Assembly (NCBI GenBank): GCA_029339505.1
Contig: JAQISU010000022.1
Location: 13,160,001 to 13,224,000 of the forward strand
DNA from: Unio delphinus
Taxonomy: Eukaryota > Mollusca > Bivalvia > Unionida > Unionidae
Direction of reading: 5' to 3'
DNA: 64,000 nucleotides
Shown here: positions 57,360-64,000 of the stretch, piece after piece
Layout: the number at the start of each line of letters is the position of its first letter
Numbering within the stretch: the first letter of the stretch is position 1
The notes under the pieces: model-generated
Database searches by the model: none
What the model saw: only the letters and a program-made list of their open reading frames with translations
What the model was told of the DNA's origin: nothing
Translations under genes and position numbers: made by a program

Positions 57360-59150
57360 GGTCACTGCCATCTCAGTAGGATAAAGAAATCAAAAAGAGT
57401 GTTGAGATTTTTTCATTTACCTATGGAAAATGATGAATGAAGATGACTTTGAAATAAGTGTTTAATTTAACTCTTTATTAGCTTTAATTTAATTTAATTT
57501 ATTAGCTAAATTTAAGCATAGTGATGTTGATACTGTTACATGTTTATTCTCTAAAAAATGGTAATAAAGAAAAAGTGAAAACAAGCGTTGTAAAATTTAA
57601 CAAATAATTTATTTCCCTGGAAAAACAATGCAAATGGAAAAGGGAACTTATGGATTTAAGAATCGAAACCAACAATAATGCAATAATAAACCAGTATTTA
57701 AATTTTACAAGTCCTAATAATGAAATGTTCTAATAAATTCAAGTTCAAGTCCTGACGAAAATTAAAGATGGAAGGTGATGATGTATGCTGCATCCTGTAC
57801 GGTGCTGTTGTCTACAGTTCCTTGTACAGACTCAAGAAATAACAATCCAATGTTGGAAATCCGAATACAGTTTTTCAGAAATTTGTTTGTCCAAGAATTC
57901 TATATGAGCAATCAAAATATTTCCAGAGAAACAAATTAATCTTTTAAAATCGAATTATCTGACGAAAATTTTACTAAAAACTCATCTAAATGCAACAGAA
58001 GAAAATGACTTGACATCAAGTGTTTTTAAGTAGAAACGAAGATTTTTTCATTAAAACAAGGTTATACAGTAATTTGAGATGCAGAATAGGTACCCATATG
58101 AAGATCATGTGATCATGCTTAAATCATATACTCCTAACATGTCTCTGAAAACTACTAATCATTTTACTCTAAGAATAAGATAAAAGTTTACTTTACTGTT
58201 GATATTTGAATCAAGGTAACAACTATTTACAAGTCTAAGGTTCACATATTACTACAGCCTCTATCTCACTCTTATGAATCCAACAATAAAAAAAAATAAT
58301 AAAAAAAAAGAATTTGTTTACATGGCTGTTACTAATTTTTAAATTAGGTCAGCCTTAGGTCCTTACAAAAAGAGTCCGGTCAAACTAATTTTCTGAAAAT
58401 ATTTCCAAATCACGTAAACAAGATTACATTATAATAGCACGTTATAGAACTAAAAAAAATTAAAGTTGAGAAACAAATATTTAAAATAAAAAAATATAAA
58501 TTAAATCAGATATGCGTAATGATACTTTAGTGCCAGCAAATCTATTTTACCAAGATAAAAGTCTAAATGGATCTCGTAAAAAAGAAGAAAAATGTTTCAA
58601 CTTCTCGGTGAGTTGCATATTGCTTTTCATTAGAATATCTCAATTCTCTATTACAATTTACTTCGTCATATTTCTTTTATAAACTAATATTTAATACAAA
58701 AGCACCTCCTTTATGTACATGTATGGCAATTAACCTATTAGCTGAATGCAAGGTAAATATATACATATGAATTTCCTAGCTACCGTTAAGTGCCACTGAC
58801 TTGCCCTGTATATTTACCCCCAAACTGTTTGAAGAGTTCAGAACTAATATTTAATCTGATTCTTCCTATCAATTACATTTATTTGACCCAGTTATAGTAG
58901 TAGTTTTAAAATGACCTTTTACTTGCTAGTGTGGGCTTGTCAGTTTGAATACCATGATTATAATATATTGGCTAATTGGTTTGGTTTGATGTTTCATTGC
59001 AAAGCATGATTGTTTTCTTAGTGTCCAGGCAATATTTGAGCAAAGTGTATTGCCCAAAAATGCTTGCATTACTGTGTTTGACCTGGATGTTTCTTATTTC
59101 TGATTGGTTGCTTTGATCTCAATAACTGTGTCATCCTGAATATTTGCTTT
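57360..59150. other. stretch without recognised gene
   Basis: AT-rich with several A-runs; no element, exon or repeat I can support. Confidence 0.3.
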
Positions 59151-59154
59151 TCAA

Positions 59155-59390
59155 CATAGTTCCAGATATAACACAGTCCCTGATATAATACAGTCCTTCA
59201 TATAACACAGTCCCTGATAGTCCTTGATATAACACAGTCCCTGATAGTCCCTGATATAATACAGTCCTTGATATAACCCGATATAACACAGTCCCTGATA
59301 TAACACAGTCCCTGATAGTCCTGGATATAACACAGTCTCTGATATAACACAGTTACACAGTCCCTGATATAACACAGTCTCTGAATCTTG
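59155..59390. repeat. ~17 bp tandem repeat 'ccctgatataacacagt'
   Basis: About 13 units, some shortened to 'ccctgatagt'. The GLCYIK-like frame on the minus strand is created by the repeat. Confidence 0.9.
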
Positions 59391-59762
59391 TTACAGAGTA
59401 TATATCTCGGGGTATGATAATGGATCCCACCATAATGGTTGAGGTTACTTTTCTATGTAACATACCCCAGTACAGTGCATGATACATATGTAATTTATTT
59501 TACATAATGAAATGAAATCCATACTGCTTTATAACATAAACCATATTATTCTGACCGGCAATAATTCTGTTGTCCTCTATATTCAGGGGTGGGTGTATAC
59601 AATGAATCAGCAAGCTAATTTATTGTAGAGAATTTGTTATGTGCACACTTCATATGGACAAATTCCTGTCTGCCTCTCAAATGTTACTACACTTCAGTCT
59701 AGCCACAGTATTTTCAGTGAACTGTCAAACCACTTTACTTACTTCCTGTTATTTGATCCATG

Positions 59763-59765
<3 letters not shown>

Positions 59766-59814
<49 letters not shown>
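59766..59814. repeat. (CT)n microsatellite
   Basis: About 24 CT units. Confidence 0.97.
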
Positions 59815-59815
<1 letters not shown>

Positions 59816-59939
59816 AATGATACCATTACAGGTGTGAGCTGTACGTATAAGCCTTGTACCAGCATTGTAGCAGATCATGATACCATTTCCAATATTGTCA
59901 CTGATTTTCTGTCTCCTATTGTTGTGTATATATAATTTG

Positions 59940-60990
59940 CATTGTTTGTAAGTTTTTTTTAAGCATTATATGCTATGCGTAATTCTGTTTTGGATTTGAC
60001 TCTGTCCAAAGTTTAGTTCAATTTCTACCTGACCTAAATCATTGATTTTCCTAAATCCAGTAAACAACTTGTACATGGCTACAATATTTTCTCGGTGAGT
60101 ATGGGTTTACTATTGGGAATATTATCTTTGCTGGAGACAAGGACATTGTGTTTACCATGTTCTTTTATTATATTATTAGTACAGTAATAGAGTTTCTAAT
60201 TATAATTAAGATTTTATCTTACAAACATTTTAAACCTTCCAGAAAAAAATTTCCATTAGGAATATATATAAAATGCTAATTATGATCCGAGGTTAAGTAG
60301 AGTACATGTACTATATAATCTTGCTTATCTAGAAATTATTAATTCATGTAATGAGATCTTGAGGCATTGTGTCTAGTATATCACTTGGGTTGGAATGTAT
60401 TCATTCAGTTCATTTTTTAAACTGGAAATACAAAGTACTCTTCATAATAAAAACTTTTAATGGACAGAGACTTTTGTTTTAAAATTTCAAAAAAGGATAT
60501 ATTCTTGGATTGTATTATTGTGATTCAACACAAAACTGTTGGCACATCACTAAAAGCACAGGCCAGTTCAGACATCTAAACACTTTTAGCATTGGGTTTA
60601 TTTTGGAACACCACTAAATTTTATTCATACTAATAATTAATACGACATGTGTTAAGAAATTCTAGGATTATTTGGGATTTATTTTGCAGTACTGTAGGTT
60701 CTTTTTTTAAATTTTCACTTTGTATTCTGGGGAAGTGAATTATTTGTTAAATTTTATAAAGCTTGTAGCATATTACTATCTTTTTTTGCTTTGTTTAGGA
60801 CAATAATACCATAAGCAGTACTGGTAATATGATAATCTTTATCCATGATGTTTAATGATTTTCATTTTCCTCCTCCACACCTTTTGCTGACATAAAATGT
60901 GGTAAACAGTAATTAATCCTGTTCTATCTAATATTGCACATCATCTAGAATGTTTTCTTACCATAAAATCCCACAATGGTCACATTATAA
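59940..60990. other. stretch without recognised gene
   Basis: AT-rich; nothing supportable seen. Confidence 0.3.
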
Positions 60991-60994
60991 AGGT

Positions 60995-61235
60995 GGGCAT
61001 CATATCCAGGGAGTGCTGTATTATTTGTACTCTCTTGCCTGTAGGTCATTACAGTTTTATGACTCCCTGGAACATCATTATTTTGAGTTAGTGTTGTGTG
61101 GTGGTGGCCTTACCTATGAAAGTAGTTTTATGACTTCCTGGAACAGCATTGTATTGAAGGAATGCTGTATGGTGGTGCACTTGCTTGTAAGTCAAAATAG
61201 TTTTACCTCTCACTCAACATCATTATAGGGAGAAA
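60995..61235. repeat. ~72 bp diverged tandem repeat, three copies
   Basis: Copies share 'cagttttatgactccctgga', 'acatcatta' and 'gtggtggc...cttgcctgtaggtca'. The 92-codon frame across it is not a gene. Confidence 0.65.
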
Positions 61236-61559
61236 ACAATGTACTTCATTATGACTTAAAATTATGACAATAAACTTTGCCTTCTCCAGAAACATTTTTA
61301 TCATGGTGGAAAAAATGAAGCTTGTGAGAACTATTGAAAACTGCATTCCTTAGCATATATAATGCTTAGTGACATGTCATGCAGAAGAGGACTTGAGGGT
61401 TTTCTTAATGTAAAATACTACCAAAAGTTGTCAGAAATTTGGATAGTTTTATCCTTATGTACAAGCCTGTTTTGTGGGCATTGTAGTATTGGAATGTGTT
61501 AATCTTGAAGGCAGTATAATGGTGATGCAAGCTTTCCAATTTGATCTGTCAGATAAGAG

Positions 61560-61645
61560 TCATGGTCTGTGTGTATTATGCAGATGTAGCTGTACTGTCT
61601 GTACAAATAATGTGATGTAGCTGTACTGTCTGTACAAATAATGTG
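61560..61645. repeat. 33 bp direct repeat, two copies
   Basis: 'gatgtagctgtactgtctgt' + 'acaaataatgtg' occurs twice in succession near 61580-61644. Confidence 0.75.
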
Positions 61646-62156
61646 CCATATGTATTCCATTACCAGTAACTTCATTGAACCAAGATAAACGTTTGACTAG
61701 CATAGCATTATGACAGACAAACTTATTATAACTGTCAGTCACTGTTCCAAATCTGCAAGAACCACAGACCAATCTCAGAACTATGCGTGTAGCATGGGTC
61801 AATCAATTATCACGTAAGTGAGATTGCGGTGACCCTAAACCAGTTTTATCACTAACGAGGTGTGAATTGTTAATCAATTGACTTGGCCAGGTGGCGTCTA
61901 CCAACGGCACACGCACCAACTAATTAGGACAAGTCAGGAAAGGCTCGCGGTAACAGTTGTGCCGTGTTTTGTACGTAATACAAATGATGACCGTTAGTTA
62001 AATAAACCAATATGACCTGACACGCCAGTTCTAAAAGTTTGCCGATGCCTGAGCTAGAAAACGGACGTTTGAATGTATTGGTCAAATAGATTGTATTGTT
62101 TTTGGTTCGCTTTATTTGCACGTTGAACACATTATTGACTTTACCGTATATCAAAC

Positions 62157-62270
62157 CACAGGAGTCTGACGTTTTATCAATAAAGTACGGCGAAATGTCT
62201 GACAAAATGAAATACCCTTATTCGTCAGACATTTCACCGTACTTTGATGATAAAACGTCAGACTCCTGTG
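62157..62270. repeat. 47 bp near-perfect inverted repeat with 20 bp spacer
   Basis: Left arm 62157-62203 and right arm 62224-62270 are reverse complements with three mismatches. Both arms, read on their own strand, encode SDISPYFxDKTSDSC. The structure would fold into a strong hairpin in DNA or RNA. Confidence 0.95.
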
Positions 62271-62291
62271 ATCAAACAGAGGAAATGGGAG
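62195..62291 (+). CDS. probable first coding exon of an unidentified gene
   Basis: ATG at 62195, 32 codons (MSDKMKYPYSSDISPYFDDK and on to QTEEMG), then donor GGAG|GTAAAC in phase 1. Local CpG content is higher than in flanking DNA, as at a promoter-proximal exon. The coding part is mostly the right arm of the inverted repeat; the left arm would be in the 5' UTR. No later exon was found before the window ends. The alternative is that the frame is incidental to the palindrome. Confidence 0.4.
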
Positions 62292-62325
62292 GTAAACGTT
62301 GTTCTTAAGGACGCGCCGAGGCAGC

Positions 62326-62400
62326 CAAACTGGGCAGGTCTAGAACCTGCGATTCTTGGATTACGAATCCAGTGACCTACCAGATGAGCTCTACCAGCTC
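62326..62400 (-). tRNA. tRNA-Thr(CGT)-like gene or pseudogene
   Basis: Minus strand folds as a cloverleaf: acceptor GAGCTGG/CCAGTTT (with G-T pairs), anticodon arm TGGA-TTCGTAA-TCCA giving anticodon CGT (Thr), T stem GCAGG/CCTGC. The D stem has one mismatch, the outer anticodon pair is C-A, and the T loop is TTCTAGA rather than TTCRAAY, so a pseudogene or SINE-related copy is possible. It lies 35 bp past the candidate exon's donor. Confidence 0.5.
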
Positions 62401-62681
62401 CTGTAAGGGCAAATATTTTAGTACGTAACATAAATTCAGCTCTTTACAAGTTGGATACTTTTTTTGTCTAGTTTTCATAAGACACTTGCGGGTCTTGTTT
62501 TAATTATATAATGAATAATATCGAAATAAAATACTTGTATCTAAGCGAGTAGGTGGAGTATTCTCCTTTTTTATTTAAAATAAATTCTTATTTTCCCCAC
62601 CATATGCCATACTTTGTTAGCCTTTGCTTATCTCTTCTTTTTCATAAACGGTTACAGGGGAGATGTGGGTTTTATCTACGA

Positions 62682-62822
62682 CAGGGGCCTCAAACTCAAA
62701 CCACCCTGAGGGCCGAATGAGAGAATTTTCTGACCCGTGGGCCGTACAACCTTTGTTTTCTCTCATGACACCTTGTGGTGCCAATTAGTTTGCGGGCCAC
62801 AGGATACGGCTTGAGACCCCTG
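62682..62822. mobile_element. hAT-type MITE, CAGGGG(T/C)CTCAA termini
   Basis: 141 bp, starting CAGGGGCCTCAAACTC and ending GGCTTGAGACCCCTG. Flanks ATCTACGA (62674-62681) / ATTTAAGA (62823-62830) are a decayed 8 bp TSD (6/8). GC-rich 'gggccg' words inside. The left half matches the fragment at 15225. Confidence 0.82.
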
Positions 62823-62829
62823 ATTTAAG

Positions 62830-63748
62830 AAATACCGTATCTTGAATTGTGCTAATAAAATAGCCGTGTTCGTCTTTTACAAAATTATAAATGTATTATA
62901 GATTTAACAAAACTCGGCATATGGTTATATATTGATATCATCTGAGATGAGTTGAGTGATGTACTATCCATTTATATCAGGTTCAAGGTTAAAGGTCATG
63001 ACAATTTGTTTTTATTACTGCGCTTACAGGTGTCTTGTGAACAATAACTCGGACAAAACAAAACTATTTTTGTCGCCAACTTTGTTATGTTTGATTTTCT
63101 CAGTAATATCAGAGATTGTCTCAATGCTTTTCAGTTAAAAAGAACCAAAAAATAATATGGATTCATGGAAATCCTCTTTGTTCAGTACAGCGATGGTTCC
63201 ATTTTATGGTTGTTGTTTTTTTTACAAGCTCATTTTGTGTACCTCTAAAGTAAATGTGGCTGTTTCAGTTGAACATGTTTTACTTTTTAATTTTTTTTTA
63301 AAAATATTAAATCAGTGTTTTGTTCGCAGTGAGAACTTAATCACACATTTACAAGACTGTTAATTTAGACATGAAGTGTGCCTTATTAACAACATCAAAA
63401 TAATTTCACTGGATTTTAACTTGATTTTAACTTGATTCTGGTCTGACGAAGATTGCTTGTCCGAATCAATGTAAATACTTATTATCTACCGGAATATACT
63501 CCCTCATAAGTCGACGTTATTTTTAAAAAGTGAAATTCGATTAATGCAGCAGAGTAGGGGTCGTTTTATACAGGTACTAATGGAAACTCTAGATGTTTAC
63601 TGTACACAAAAATACCTGTCGGTTCAGTATCTTTTACGTTTTTGTGCCACTATTCCCATTTATAAATGTATACTTGGTATGGCAGTATTCATTACACAAT
63701 ACAAATATCTTGAGATATTTGGATTTTAATAATCGAAAAATAAAATAC
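62830..63748. other. stretch without recognised gene
   Basis: AT-rich. Short frames at 62956-63138 and 63157-63363 have no splice or homology support. Confidence 0.3.
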
Positions 63749-63758
63749 TACCCTCCAC

Positions 63759-63984
63759 GGAGTCCCGAGTTGCCGTTACCGATCACTGCCATCTCAGTTT
63801 TGTCTGCGTGGCTTCAAGTCTCGGGTTCGGTCAGTGTGGTTGTGTGAGAAAGCTTGCCGGTGGCTTCTCGTGGGATGGTGGTTCTTTCAGGAGTTTTCCC
63901 GGGTTCTTCTTTCACCATTTATACTGGTTGCCATGTATATATTTTGTGCTGAAAAAATGGCGTTAAGCCCTACAGCAAAACAGT
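63759..63984 (+). mobile_element. SINE family 1 copy with A-box deletion
   Basis: 'ggagtcccgagttgccgtta' joins the head directly to 'ccgatcactgccatctcag', losing ~20 bp that carries the A box. Core 'gtgagaaagcttgccggtgg' and 3' 'ggcgttaagccctacagc' are present. Flanked by TACCCTCCAC (63749-63758) / TACCCTACAC (63985-63994). Confidence 0.85.
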
Positions 63985-64000
63985 TACCCTACACAAATTA

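Noticed and set aside
59151..59375. Minus-strand GLCYIKDYQ repeat protein
   Set aside because: Created by the 17 bp tandem repeat.
60950..61228. 92-codon plus-strand frame
   Set aside because: Spans a ~72 bp diverged repeat; no start context, splice sites or recognisable motif.

Overview
This is an AT-rich eukaryotic window (an invertebrate nuclear genome, very likely a mollusc and plausibly a bivalve; that placement is an inference from the style of the tRNA-derived SINEs, RTE/CR1/L1-type LINEs, hAT-like elements and microsatellites, and is not proven by any single gene). Coding density is very low. There are long introns, GT-AG splice sites, minisatellites and nested transposons. Nothing looks prokaryotic: no operons, ribosome binding sites or CRISPR.

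Region 1-27000 is dominated by one gene on the minus strand that can be followed through six exons (26760 down to 1085). It encodes a 353-residue ankyrin-repeat plus SOCS-box (ASB-type) protein, the substrate receptor class of Cullin-5 E3 ubiquitin ligases. All five introns have GT-AG borders and compatible phases, and the joined length is exactly 354 codons including the stop. A CRE palindrome (TGACGTCA) and ETS-like GGAA sites lie just upstream of the first exon.

Intron 4 (14 kb) is a transposon trap. It holds a solo LTR, an L1-like LINE carrying a SINE, and a four-level nest at 8261-14883: an ~800 bp terminal-inverted-repeat element (6 bp TSD) contains a second copy of itself (6 bp TSD), which contains a hAT-like transposon (5 bp TSD), which contains a near full-length 3.0 kb RTE-type LINE (12 bp TSD). 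The intron ends in a 53 bp minisatellite whose last unit runs into the 5' splice site of exon 4. Intron 1 holds a 1.3 kb hAT-like element and a CR1/L2-type LINE 3' end.

Region 27000-62000 has no gene I can assemble. It contains degraded LINEs (28.5-29.3 kb plus strand; 40.1-42.7 kb minus strand), many copies of three tRNA-derived SINE families, a second solo LTR of the same family as that in intron 4, an hAT-type MITE with a perfect 8 bp TSD inside a tandem array, several minisatellites (30, 32, 40, 49, 71 and 178 bp units) and long microsatellites. A few exon-like segments with good splice signals (39435-39580 plus strand; 35992-36124 minus strand; 54731-54770 plus strand) may belong to genes I cannot join.

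Region 62000-64000 has a probable 5' coding exon on the plus strand (62195-62291), most of whose coding sequence lies in one arm of a 47 bp near-perfect inverted repeat, followed by a tRNA-Thr(CGT)-like sequence on the minus strand, a 141 bp hAT-type MITE and a SINE at the window edge.
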